Of a DNA stretch of 64,000 bases, positions 36,869 to 47,849 are shown piece after piece. Below the pieces are notes generated by a model. It saw nothing but the letters and a program-made list of their open reading frames with translations, was not told where the DNA came from and made no database searches. The translations under genes and the position numbers were made by a program. Numbering within the stretch: the stretch's first letter is position 1; each line of letters opens with the position of its first letter. The DNA comes from an uncultured Woeseiaceae bacterium (GTDB lineage: Bacteria; Pseudomonadota; Gammaproteobacteria; Steroidobacterales; Woeseiaceae): positions 1-64,000 of the forward strand of contig CALZMQ010000001.1 in the NCBI GenBank assembly GCA_945788625.1, read 5' to 3'.

Positions 36869-38239
36869 CTACGAAGATGCGACGGGCGGAATCGAGACCG
36901 TAATCTCGGCGCCGCCCAGGTCCGATTTTTTGATCGACAGCCGCCCGCCGTAGGAGCGTGCGATTTCCTTGACGACGGCGAGACCGATGCCGTGGCCGGG
37001 CGTCGATTCGTCAAGCCGCATGCCGCGCTGCAACAGCGCGTCGGCCGCGTCCTGCGGAATGCCCGGCCCATCGTCGGCCACCGTCAGCACCATGCCGCTG
37101 GCAACGGCGCGGGCACCGACCGACGGCACCACGCTGATACGCACCTTTTTCTCACACCACTTGCACGCGTTGTCGAGCAGATTGCCGGCGAGTTCGAGAA
37201 AGTCCCCCGTATCGCCGCGAAATTGCATGCCCTCCTCCAGGCGCACCTCGAATTCCGGCTGTTTGTCGTGGTACACCTTGCGCAAACCATCGATCAGCCG
37301 GGAAACCTCTTTTTCCACCGGTACCGGCACCAGGACGAGTTTGTCCGACGCCGCCGCGGCGGGCTTGCGCAACTGGTAACGCACGATCTCGTCCATGCGA
37401 TCGATTTGTTCGTTGTAGCGGTCGCTGAAACCCTCACCGTGACGGTCATTGAGCAGCGCGCGCATCGCCGCCAGGGGCGTCTTCAGACTGTGCGCCAGGT
37501 TGTCGAGCGTGTAGCGATAACGATCCGAACGGGCGCGCTCACTGTCGATCAGGAGGTTCATATTACGGGCAACGCCGGTCAGCTCGGTCGGGAATTCACC
37601 GGACAGCGACGGCCTGTCACCCTCTTCGATTTCGCGGATCTCCGATTCGATCTGGCGCAGTGGTTTCAACAGGCCGCGCAGCAGCATCGAGAACGCCAGC
37701 AACATAGTCAGCGCCACCGCGGCGAACCAGCCAAATAACTGCCGGCGGAAGCCGGCAATCTGCGCGTTGAACGAATCCAGGCTTTCCGCGACCTTGAACA
37801 CATAGGGCTTTAGCGAGCCGTCGGCGAATTCCCACTCCACGGCAAGGCTCAATGTCAGCAAGGGCGTGCCGTCGTCGAGGTTCTCCCTGGCAAACAGGTG
37901 ATTGCCAATGTCCGGTGCGATTCCTTCCGGGATTTCCAGGCCCAGCGTGGAATGCGAGCGCCACAGAACGCCGCCGTCAGGATCGCGCATTTCGGCATAC
38001 AGGCCGGAGCCGATGCGCTCGAATCTCGGTTCCCGAAGCCTCTCGGGCAGCATCAGCTCGCTGTTTTCATCGGGTTCGGCAGCGGCCAGAAGTGCAACGA
38101 GGTGGCCATCGAGGATATCGCGGCGAGCCTGCTCGCCGGCTTCGCTGAATGCCGTATCGAGCACGGCGATGGTTGCGCCGAAAAACAGCAGCAGCAACAC
38201 ACTGACGGAAACCAGCAGCCTGCTGCTCAGTGAGCGCAT
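36869..38239 (-). CDS. phoQ: PhoQ-like sensor histidine kinase
   Basis: This 456-residue kinase has two membrane helices (LLVSVSVLLLLFFGATIAVL and WFAAVALTMLLAFSML) around a periplasmic sensor of about 130 residues rich in acidic residues, a HAMP segment (LLKPLRQIESEIREIEEGD), a phospho-acceptor histidine in LDNLAHSLKTPLAAM, and ATPase boxes N (LLDNACKWCE), G1 (ADDGPGIP) and G2 (GHGIGLAVV). HSLKTPLA and the short HAMP spacing are PhoQ-like. It starts eight bases after the response-regulator gene. The signal, possibly divalent cations or envelope stress, is inferred from the family. Confidence 0.9.
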   Translation of the reverse strand: MRSLSSRLLVSVSVLLLLFFGATIAVLDTAFSEAGEQARRDILDGHLVALLAAAEPDENSELMLPERLREPRFERIGSGLYAEMRDPDGGVLWRSHSTLGLEIPEGIAPDIGNHLFARENLDDGTPLLTLSLAVEWEFADGSLKPYVFKVAESLDSFNAQIAGFRRQLFGWFAAVALTMLLAFSMLLRGLLKPLRQIESEIREIEEGDRPSLSGEFPTELTGVARNMNLLIDSERARSDRYRYTLDNLAHSLKTPLAAMRALLNDRHGEGFSDRYNEQIDRMDEIVRYQLRKPAAAASDKLVLVPVPVEKEVSRLIDGLRKVYHDKQPEFEVRLEEGMQFRGDTGDFLELAGNLLDNACKWCEKKVRISVVPSVGARAVASGMVLTVADDGPGIPQDAADALLQRGMRLDESTPGHGIGLAVVKEIARSYGGRLSIKKSDLGGAEITVSIPPVASS

Positions 38240-38247
38240 TCGTGGCC

Positions 38248-38934
38248 TCAGCCTGACTGACTACGCTCCAGCGCGAAGCGATAACCGCGACCCCGTAGCG
38301 TTTCGATGGGCTTGATTGAATTGTCGGGATCCATCTTCTTGCGCAGGCGACCGATGAAAACTTCGATCACATTGCTGTCTCGCTCGAAGTCCTGATCGTA
38401 CAGGCGATCCGTCAGTTCGGCCTTGGAGATCACCTGGCCGGCGCGCACCATGAGGTACTCGATAATCTTGTATTCGAAACTCGTCAGGTCGATCGCAGCG
38501 TCGTTGACCGTAAGGTCCTGGCGCGACATGTCGAGCGTTACCGGCCCGGCCGTGAGCACGGAGGACGCCCAACCGCCACTGCGCCTCAGCAGCGCATTGA
38601 CTCGCGCGCTGACCTCCTCGAAATGAAAGGGTTTGACGACATAGTCGTCGGCGCCGGCGCTGAGACCGTCCACCTTGTCCTCCCACCGATCGCGCGCTGT
38701 CAGGATGAGGATCGGGTAGGCTTTTCCCTGCTCGCGCACCTGGCGGATGATATCGAGACCCGATATTTCCGGCAGGCCCAGGTCGATGATCGCGAGATCG
38801 ATTGGGTACTCGAGGGCAAAATAGAGGCCTTCCTTGCCGTCGGCTGCCTGCTCAACGGCAAATCCGGATTCACCCAGCTTGCGGGCAAGCGATTCGCGCA
38901 GCGTCGCATCGTCTTCAATTACCAGCAGTCGCAT
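38248..38934 (-). CDS. phoP: PhoP-like OmpR-family response regulator
   Basis: This 228-residue regulator has a receiver domain with acidic pocket IEDD, phospho-acceptor DLAIIDLGLPEISG (Asp near 51), threonine in LILTARD and lysine in VVKPFHF. A winged-helix DNA-binding domain follows (LTSFEYKIIEYLMVRAGQVI, RDSNVIEVFIGRLRKKMD, TLRGRGYRF). ATG 38934 has AGGAAGCGGG upstream; the frame continues further but without similarity. It pairs with the kinase gene downstream, and OmpR-type direct-repeat boxes stand at 39962-40019 upstream of the cluster. Confidence 0.93.
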   Translation of the reverse strand: MRLLVIEDDATLRESLARKLGESGFAVEQAADGKEGLYFALEYPIDLAIIDLGLPEISGLDIIRQVREQGKAYPILILTARDRWEDKVDGLSAGADDYVVKPFHFEEVSARVNALLRRSGGWASSVLTAGPVTLDMSRQDLTVNDAAIDLTSFEYKIIEYLMVRAGQVISKAELTDRLYDQDFERDSNVIEVFIGRLRKKMDPDNSIKPIETLRGRGYRFALERSQSG

Positions 38935-38966
38935 GTTCCCGCTTCCTGGTTGGGAGTGACCAACGC

Positions 38967-39272
38967 CTAGCGGCGCCGGCCGTTGACTCTGTGAGTCGTG
39001 ACCTTGCCATTGGCGAGAACCTTGATGACATGCACTTCGCGACCGCCCTGCACCCTGGTTTCCGCACTGATGACGCGACCGTTCGTCCGCCGCTTCACGG
39101 ACTCGATTGCCTGTGCCAGCGTCATGCCTCCCTGCTGAGCGACGCTGAGAGACTGCCTGCCCTCGTATTGGACATGCTGTGCCCTCAGCGTCTCTTCCAG
39201 GTCGAACGCCTCTGACCGAACCGGCACGAATGCCAGCGCGGCAAGCAGCAAAATTGTCATGGTCAAACGCAT
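38967..39272 (-). CDS. Exported PepSY-domain protein
   Basis: This 101-residue protein has a signal peptide (MRLTMTILLLAALAFVPVRS) and one PepSY domain (TLAQAIESVKRRTNGRVISA, then EVHVIKVLANGKVTTHRV). Such small periplasmic proteins are often encoded beside PhoPQ-type systems and are thought to inhibit proteases or modulate the sensor. It stops 32 bases before phoP on the same strand. ATG 39272 gives the better signal peptide than 39320. Confidence 0.85.
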   Translation of the reverse strand: MRLTMTILLLAALAFVPVRSEAFDLEETLRAQHVQYEGRQSLSVAQQGGMTLAQAIESVKRRTNGRVISAETRVQGGREVHVIKVLANGKVTTHRVNGRRR

Positions 39273-39334
39273 GCGCCAAGTGTGGTACGACCGGAGGCTG
39301 ATTGCAACGAAGCGCGTCACATCACGTCTCCGCT

Positions 39335-39895
39335 TTACCGGGCCGGCCGGATGTCAACGCGGACGCGGATCTTGCGGCCCGGGTCGTACGGCATCTCGGT
39401 CATGTACTTCTGCCCTTTGTACCGGTAGGTGACGCGATAGCCGTCAATGCGCTGCTCGCGCCGCTCACGGTAGTTCGTCTCGCAACGCCTGACCGGACGT
39501 GCGTGGCGCTCGTAACGGTCGCCGTCGTAATTCTCCCGAGCGGCGTCATTGCCGATGGCTGCGCCGATCAGGGTGCCTGCGACGGTGGCAGCGTCGTTGC
39601 CGCGGCCACTGCCGAACTGGTGCCCGATGACGCCACCGATCAGCGCGCCAACGAACGTGCCGCCACGCGCATGCTGTGCGCCTCGATCGACGGTGTAGTA
39701 CTGCGTTTCTTCCCAGCACTCGCGAACCGGCGTACTGACGGTCACGTAATTGACGATCGGTTCGGACGAAATCACGCGCGCGTAGTCATACATCGCCTGG
39801 CTGCTGCGGGCGACACGGTAATCGTGATCTGCGAATACGACAGTAGACGCACTCATCAACATTGTTGCGGTTACCAATGCGAATATCTTGTTCAT
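39335..39895 (-). CDS. Glycine-zipper 2TM outer-membrane/surface-antigen-like protein
   Basis: This 186-residue protein has a signal peptide (MNKIFALVTATMLMSASTVVF). The mature protein has a glycine-zipper hairpin (GGTFVGALIGGVIGHQFGSG and AGTLIGAAIGNDAA) as in the 17-kDa surface antigen/Lcl-like family, and a basic tyrosine- and arginine-rich C-terminus (RCETNYRERREQRIDGYRV, YRYKGQKYMTEMPYDPG). A clear AGGAG precedes the ATG. It is the first gene of the strand leading to the PhoPQ-like pair and lies directly downstream of two response-regulator-type boxes. It is probably an envelope-stress target. Confidence 0.85.
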   Translation of the reverse strand: MNKIFALVTATMLMSASTVVFADHDYRVARSSQAMYDYARVISSEPIVNYVTVSTPVRECWEETQYYTVDRGAQHARGGTFVGALIGGVIGHQFGSGRGNDAATVAGTLIGAAIGNDAARENYDGDRYERHARPVRRCETNYRERREQRIDGYRVTYRYKGQKYMTEMPYDPGRKIRVRVDIRPAR

Positions 39896-39961
39896 AGTCT
39901 TGCTCCTTGTCCCGGTAAGCCGGCACCAGCCAGCTTGTGGACAAGATTAGCGCCATGGCAA

Positions 39962-40019
39962 TGAACCGTTCCTGAACGCCAGACCAGGAAAAAGTGTGTT
40001 ATCTGAACGGTTTATGAAC
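39962..40019 (-). promoter_or_regulatory. Two tandem direct-repeat boxes for an OmpR/PhoP-type regulator
   Basis: TGAAC occurs at 39962, 39973, 40004 and 40015, two pairs each with exactly 11-base spacing. On the gene strand the boxes read GTTCA-N6-GTTCA, similar to the PhoP box (GTTTA-N5/6-GTTTA) and one helical turn apart, as OmpR-family dimers require. The boxes lie 67-124 bases upstream of the glycine-zipper gene and four genes from phoQ, so autoregulation of the cluster is likely. Confidence 0.65.
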
Positions 40020-40038
40020 GCTTGCCGGAAGCGGCCGC

Positions 40039-40818
40039 TCAGCCGACGCGCTGCTTGGCGGCACGCCAATGGCGGTCCAGCGACGCGAGCGAGAAGTCCT
40101 TGAGACTCTTGCCTTTTTCGGTGATTTCGCGCTCCATGTCGCGAAATCGTCGCTCGAACTTGTGGTTCGCGCCAGTGAGCGCCTTCTCCGGATCGATTTT
40201 CAGGTGGCGAGCCAGGTTCACGACGGCAAACAGTATGTCCCCGAATTCCTCCTCCGCCGCCGCGGCGTTGCGCGCACCCACGGCCTCCTCGAGTTCATCG
40301 AGTTCTTCGACGATCTTGGCGTGCACGCCGTGCCGGTCCGGCCAGTCGAACCCCACGCGGCTGGCGCGCTTGCCGAGTTTCTCGGCGCGTTTCAACGCCG
40401 GCAGCGCTCTGGCCACGCCGGCAATGGCGCTCGCATCGTCGCCGCCGGCACGTTCCTGTTCCTTTATCTCTTCCCAGCTGCCGTCGACCTTGCCGTTCCC
40501 GCGCTGCTCTTCGCTGCCGAAAACGTGCGGGTGCCGCCGGATCATCTTCTCCGAGATGCGCCCGGCAACGTCATCGAAACTGAAATGCCCGCCCTCGTCG
40601 GCCATTTGCGCGTGGAAAACGACCTGCAGCAACAGGTCGCCGAGTTCGTCGCGCAAATCGTCGTAATTCTCCCGCTCAATCGCATCAGCCACTTCGTAGG
40701 CCTCTTCGATCGTGTACGGCGCAATGCTCGCAAAATCCTGCTCAACGTCCCATGGACAGCCGACCTTGGGGTCGCGGAGCTTGCGCATTACTTCAAGTAA
40801 TTTCTCAATACTATCCAT
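40039..40818 (-). CDS. mazG: Nucleoside triphosphate pyrophosphohydrolase MazG
   Basis: This 259-residue housecleaning enzyme hydrolyses non-canonical and canonical NTPs to NMPs. Two MazG repeats are visible: the first with CPWDVEQDFASIAPYTIEEA, EEAYEV and DELGDLLLQVVFHAQMA, and the second with DELEEAVGARNAAAAEEEFG and DILFAVVNLARHLKIDPE. The metal-binding ExxE/ExxD residues are intact in both. It follows the Nudix gene by six bases, on the fumC strand. Length matches E. coli MazG (263). Confidence 0.95.
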   Translation of the reverse strand: MDSIEKLLEVMRKLRDPKVGCPWDVEQDFASIAPYTIEEAYEVADAIERENYDDLRDELGDLLLQVVFHAQMADEGGHFSFDDVAGRISEKMIRRHPHVFGSEEQRGNGKVDGSWEEIKEQERAGGDDASAIAGVARALPALKRAEKLGKRASRVGFDWPDRHGVHAKIVEELDELEEAVGARNAAAAEEEFGDILFAVVNLARHLKIDPEKALTGANHKFERRFRDMEREITEKGKSLKDFSLASLDRHWRAAKQRVG

Positions 40819-40824
40819 AAATTA

Positions 40825-41464
40825 TTATTTTAAAAGCATTTTTCTAAAGCTCAGCAACATATAGGCTGTTGCTCCCCAGATCCGTTCACCGTCATAATGA
40901 AACTCGGTCATCATGATCTTGCGACCATCGAACTCCCTTTCGACACGTCGGTCATTGCGATTGTCGAGGAGAAAATCCAGCGGCACTTCGAAGACGTACT
41001 CCACCTCTGTCCGATCGATGACCAGGCGGGCCGCTTCGCTTACCAGCCCGACGACCGGAGTGACGGCATATCCGGTGATCGTCGGCATTGACCGCAGGTA
41101 GCCAATCACGGAGACGTGAGCGGGTTCGATGCCGACCTCCTCGTGCGTCTCCCGCAATGCCGTCGCCCGGACATCGGCATCGTGCGCTTCCATGCGTCCG
41201 CCGGGGAAGCTGACCTGCCCCGCATGATGCTTGAGTTCGGCGGAACGTTGCGTCAATAGCACCGAGAGTGCCGCCACCCTCTCGATGACCGGGATCAACA
41301 CGCCCGCGGGTTTCAGCGTTGCAGCAAGCTTCTCTCGCATCGACGCCGGCCAGCGCTCGCTCTCCGGCGGCATCACGACGTCGAGGGGATCGACAGGCAA
41401 CCGCGTGCCTGCCAGGCGCTCACGCAATATATCCGCGGTAAACGGCTCCCGTTTGCGGAGCCCG

Positions 41465-41481
<17 letters not shown>
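40825..41481 (-). CDS. CoA pyrophosphatase (NudL-type Nudix hydrolase)
   Basis: This 218-residue protein has a Nudix box GGRMEAHDADVRATALRET followed by HEEVG, with all catalytic glutamates, preceded by LKHHAGQVSFPGG, the NudL-type motif for coenzyme A and its thioesters. It should split CoA to 4'-phosphopantetheine and adenosine 3',5'-bisphosphate. The GTG start at 41481 lies 17 bases inside the 3' end of fumC. MazG follows six bases downstream, so two housecleaning hydrolases are coupled to a TCA enzyme. Confidence 0.9.
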
Positions 41482-44326
<2,845 letters not shown>

Positions 44327-44341
44327 CACGCTGGAAGCCTG

Positions 44342-45382
44342 ATGAGACTTCCCGGCGGATTGACGGCAGAGACGTTTCTATCGCGCTGTTGGCAAAAGCA
44401 GCCGTTATTCATGCCGCAGGCAATCACATCGATACGGCCCGCCATTACTCGCAACGAACTTGCATGGCTCGCCACACTGGAGGATGTCGAGTCACGCATC
44501 GTTTTCACATGGAACGACCGCGGCCGGCGGCGATACCGTGCGGAAACCGGCCCGTTCGACAGCGCGTACCTCGAGGCGCTGCCAAAGCGGGACTGGACCC
44601 TCCTCGTTCACGACGTCGAAAAACACATTCCAGTCATGCGCAAGCTCTTCGGCCACGTCTCCTTTGTGCCGGACTGGCGCATCGACGACCTGATGATCAG
44701 TTTCGCCGCACCTGGCGGCGGCGTCGGGCCGCACCGCGACAACTACGACGTGTTCCTCTGCCAGGGAATCGGCGTGCGCGACTGGCGCATCTCGACCCTC
44801 GAGGTTGCCGACGACGAGGCGGCCAGCGACGACCTGTTGCTCACCTCTGAATTCGATGGCGACATCCGACACACTGCACGCGCGGGCGACGTGCTCTATT
44901 TGCCACCCGGCGTCGCGCACTGGGGAACGGCGCAACGGGCTTGTATCACCTACTCGATTGGAATGCGGGCGCCGCAATTTTACAGCGACTCCGATTTGCA
45001 GCTCGCCGAGGTGCGGCCGGGCTACATCTCCGCCGCCGCGCACAGGCGCGCCGGTGAACACGCGTCGGGACTTGGCCGTGCCGTCACAGCAACCAAGGAA
45101 TGGCTAACGCCGACCGCGCCGACCGACGATGAGATCGAAGCGGTGTTGGCCAGCCCCGCTGCGCTGCGGTCATTGCGGCTTCACGGCATGGCGTTACTGG
45201 CCTATGACGACGACAGCGTTTACCTGAATGGCGCCGGTCGAAAATTACCGGGCAGTGACAGGGAAGCAATCGGGACAGTTTGCGCAACTCGGCGAATGAA
45301 CAGGACTCTGGCGGACACAATCAGCCACAATACACTGGCCTGGTTGCTCACAAACGGCGCTTTTGAGATACCTGAACCTTGA
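44342..45382 (+). CDS. roxA: JmjC-type ribosomal oxygenase (L16 arginine hydroxylase, YcfD-like)
   Basis: This 346-residue 2-oxoglutarate/Fe(II) oxygenase starts MRLPGGLTAETFLSRCWQK, typical of YcfD. Iron ligands fit GPHRDNYDVFL (HxD) and the later histidine in YLPPGVAHWGTA. It is expected to hydroxylate an arginine of ribosomal protein L16. The C-terminal winged-helix part follows residue 230. GGAAG precedes the ATG, and the gene is in one unit with purB. Confidence 0.88.
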   Translation: MRLPGGLTAETFLSRCWQKQPLFMPQAITSIRPAITRNELAWLATLEDVESRIVFTWNDRGRRRYRAETGPFDSAYLEALPKRDWTLLVHDVEKHIPVMRKLFGHVSFVPDWRIDDLMISFAAPGGGVGPHRDNYDVFLCQGIGVRDWRISTLEVADDEAASDDLLLTSEFDGDIRHTARAGDVLYLPPGVAHWGTAQRACITYSIGMRAPQFYSDSDLQLAEVRPGYISAAAHRRAGEHASGLGRAVTATKEWLTPTAPTDDEIEAVLASPAALRSLRLHGMALLAYDDDSVYLNGAGRKLPGSDREAIGTVCATRRMNRTLADTISHNTLAWLLTNGAFEIPEP

Positions 45383-45528
45383 TGACCATATGCGACATAA
45401 ATCAGGCCTGGTATTGGCCCAAATGCACCGCAAACGCCCAAACGGCGCGGGATGCGAAATATTATCAACTGGGAAACATAAGCCAAAACGTGACGCAGTT
45501 GGCAAGTCTCGGGCGGTCCGAACGGTAG

Positions 45529-45534
45529 TATGGT
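45529..45534 (+). promoter_or_regulatory. -10-like hexamer TATGGT placed for a leaderless transcript
   Basis: TATGGT is followed by six bases (CGGCCT) and the ATG at 45541, the same geometry as at 2056 and 34634. No ribosome binding site is evident. Confidence 0.35.
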
Positions 45535-45540
45535 CGGCCT

Positions 45541-46038
45541 ATGGAACAGCCAAAGCAAAATAGCAAGCGCTGGGTGATCTCGACGCGCGAAGAAATGCGC
45601 CAGGCCGCGATCGAGGTTGTCAGCGAAGCATCACGCAAGGTTTCCATTTTCACGCACGATCTCGAACCCGGCATTTACGATGATCCGGAGTTCCTCGAGA
45701 TCGTGAAGCGGCTGGTCCTGTCACAAACCTATGCAAGAATTCGCGTGCTTATTGCGGATCCGTCACGAGCGATCAAGAACGGCAACAATTTCGTGCACCT
45801 CGGCCGACGACTGAATACCTACATCGAATTCCGGCACGTGCGCGAAGATCTGCGTTCGCATGCCGAGGCTTTCTGTATTGCTGACGAAACTGCATTGGTC
45901 TACCGGCTGCAGGCAGTCCGGTGGGAAGGCATAGCCGATACGCACGAGCCGGCCGTAGCCAGGCTCTATGGCAAGATGTTCGACGAGATCTGGTTCGCCA
46001 GTGAAGTCGAAATGGAATTTCGCCAACTCGGTATCTGA
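45541..46038 (+). CDS. DUF7931-type protein, phospholipase D-like fold
   Basis: This 165-residue cytoplasmic protein (WVISTREEMRQAAIEVVSEA, FTHDLEPGIYDDPEF, RIRVLIADPSRAIKNGNNFV) matches the small proteins now grouped as DUF7931. The pattern of alternating strands and helices resembles half of a phospholipase D domain, but the HKD motif is not present, so it is probably not catalytic. A function is not known. The start codon is set six bases after a -10-like hexamer. Confidence 0.75.
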   Translation: MEQPKQNSKRWVISTREEMRQAAIEVVSEASRKVSIFTHDLEPGIYDDPEFLEIVKRLVLSQTYARIRVLIADPSRAIKNGNNFVHLGRRLNTYIEFRHVREDLRSHAEAFCIADETALVYRLQAVRWEGIADTHEPAVARLYGKMFDEIWFASEVEMEFRQLGI

Positions 46039-46057
46039 CGGCAGGCGCCCCGCCAGG

Positions 46058-46846
46058 TCAGTTCATGCGCAAATACACCCCGCCGCCCAAGTCCGGGCTG
46101 CTGTCACTGAATCCGCTGAACGCATAAAGCTGAACCTGAACCCGATCGCCAAGCGATCGCGACGAGAAAACGCTCAGTTCGGAAACCGGGTCACCGTCGG
46201 CAAATGCAGATTCCCGGAAATTGTAATCAAAGCCGAAGCGGACGGCTTCCGTCGGCTCGAACACAGCGCCAATCGACGCGATTATGACGTTCCGGAGATC
46301 GAGATCAGAGGGGTCACCGCGCAGTTTGTAGCCGGCCGATCCCATCAGCGTAATTCGCTCGAAAAACCTGTAAAAGTCGGCGCGTACGGTGTAATCCTGC
46401 TCGCCTGTTCCAAGCCCTTTGTTCGCATCAGCGGTTCCAAACTTGATCTTGCCCGTCAAGTCCATTGCAAAGCCGGTGTCGCTGTTGTGGATGACGTCGT
46501 ACACCGTTACTCCAGCGACGACGTCGCCCAAGCCGCTCTCCGTTGTCGTCTCGCCGGAGCCCGGCAAGGGCTCTGTGCCGGGGTCGGCTACCGTGGTGCC
46601 CATCGGGGCCCGCACGCTCAGATACGGCACGGTTAGTTCGAACGATACCCGCTCGAAATCGACGTTCGCTGTGATCGGCAGGTACAGGTCCTCGATGTCC
46701 TCGGTGCCACCGTAAGTGCCCGTCGAGTATTCGAGTCCCGTGGACCAGCCAACACGGGAGTCCCCGGTATCAGCCATAAGCGCAGCGTTCGCCAATACAA
46801 GCAACAGTCCGCAGGTGCGGACCGCACGCTTCGTACACGTGTTCAT
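46058..46846 (-). CDS. Outer-membrane beta-barrel protein (transporter-like)
   Basis: This 262-residue protein has a signal peptide (RTCGLLLVLANAALMADT). Alternating amphipathic strands (VGWSTGLEYSTGTYGG, VSFELTVPYLSVRAP, GVYLRMN at the end) fit a small barrel of the MetA-pathway/phenol-degradation-like or DUF3187-like type; the exact family is unsure. A GGAGAAG site precedes ATG 46846. It is convergent with the DUF7931 gene. The substrate is unknown. Confidence 0.75.
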   Translation of the reverse strand: MNTCTKRAVRTCGLLLVLANAALMADTGDSRVGWSTGLEYSTGTYGGTEDIEDLYLPITANVDFERVSFELTVPYLSVRAPMGTTVADPGTEPLPGSGETTTESGLGDVVAGVTVYDVIHNSDTGFAMDLTGKIKFGTADANKGLGTGEQDYTVRADFYRFFERITLMGSAGYKLRGDPSDLDLRNVIIASIGAVFEPTEAVRFGFDYNFRESAFADGDPVSELSVFSSRSLGDRVQVQLYAFSGFSDSSPDLGGGVYLRMN

Positions 46847-46934
46847 GTTCTTCTCCAGTGTCGAGAATCGGGATTTGCCCTGAGTTTTGAGGGGCCGGAC
46901 GGTACCGACCCCTCCATGCACCGACTCATTCGGC

Positions 46935-47366
46935 CTATTCGTTCACCGGCGGATCGCCGAGTTTCTTGCCTTCGACCTTGGCGCGCGCTTGCATCTTTTC
47001 CTGGTGCTGTGCCATGAATTCAGTGCGTGCCTTCGGGTCGGATTCGGTCAGCCGCAATTGTTCGCGATACTGGTTGCGTTCCTCGACGCTCATCATTTCA
47101 CCACCATAGATCTCGTGCTCACCGAACCCGGCGTTGTCCGGCGCGTGGGTACGATCCTGGTCGCGATCACGATCGCGTGATGGTTGCGTGAGGCGGTCGC
47201 GATCGCGCATGCGGTCCCGATCGAAGTCCTTCTGACCACGCTCGACCTGCGCGCGGTCCTGAGGCTGTGCGCCCTTTCCCTGCCGGTTTCCCTGCGCGAG
47301 TGCTGATACGGACGCCAGTGCAATTGCCGTAGCGGCAATCAGGCTGATTGTTGTTCGTGCTCTCAT
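46935..47366 (-). CDS. Exported low-complexity protein rich in Arg-Asp repeats
   Basis: This 143-codon gene (AGGAG upstream of ATG 47366) encodes a signal peptide (ISLIAATAIALASVSALAQ). A highly charged region of RD dipeptides follows (DFDRDRMRDRDRL, SRDRDRDQDRTH), then a C-terminal helix (SVEERNQYREQLRLTESDPK, HQEKMQARAKVEGKKLG). The last part resembles the C-terminus of several small periplasmic proteins in this group. No function is known; it may be intrinsically disordered. It is downstream-adjacent to the barrel gene on the same strand, separated by 88 bases. Confidence 0.7.
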   Translation of the reverse strand: MRARTTISLIAATAIALASVSALAQGNRQGKGAQPQDRAQVERGQKDFDRDRMRDRDRLTQPSRDRDRDQDRTHAPDNAGFGEHEIYGGEMMSVEERNQYREQLRLTESDPKARTEFMAQHQEKMQARAKVEGKKLGDPPVNE

Positions 47367-47482
47367 GATTTGTCTCCTCTGCGAAGTGTTCACCAGTGTG
47401 AACGTTGAAGCCGGCCCAACGTTGACGATAATGTTGTAAGTGATTTCCCTTATTGCCAGCGATTGCCCCAAAACCGGTGTTT

Positions 47483-47786
47483 ATGCGTATCACGGAAGGC
47501 GACCTGTCGAGTCCGAAAGTCATCGCGCTGTTGAGCGAACATCTGCAGGGCATGGCCGATCACTCTCCGCCGGAGAGCATTCATGCACTCGATCTTGAAG
47601 GGCTGCGCGCGCCAGACATCTCCTTCTGGACCGCCTGGGAGGGGCCCGAGTTGCTGGGTTGCGGGGCCCTCAAAGAACTCGACGCGCGCCACGGTGAGAT
47701 CAAGTCGATGCGGACCGTTCAGCGACTACCGCGACGACCCGTTCAGCCGCTTCATGACCGTCAAGCTGAGTGAACTGACCCGCTAG
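47483..47786 (+). pseudogene. GNAT acetyltransferase remnant with internal deletion and frameshift
   Basis: The first 76 residues (MRITEGDLSSPKVIALLSEH ... GCGALKELDARHGEIKSMR) are a good GNAT N-terminus. At 47710-47716 the sequence jumps to the family C-terminus in a different frame (CGPFSDYRDDPFSRFMTVKL). The middle, including the acetyl-CoA loop RxxGxA/G and the following helix, is absent. About 55 codons appear lost, plus a one-base shift, so no working enzyme can be made. Confidence 0.85.
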
Positions 47787-47849
47787 TGGTGAAACGCGTA
47801 CGACGCCGTAACGCACCACGGACTTCTGCGGTGATAAAATGCGCGCCCT

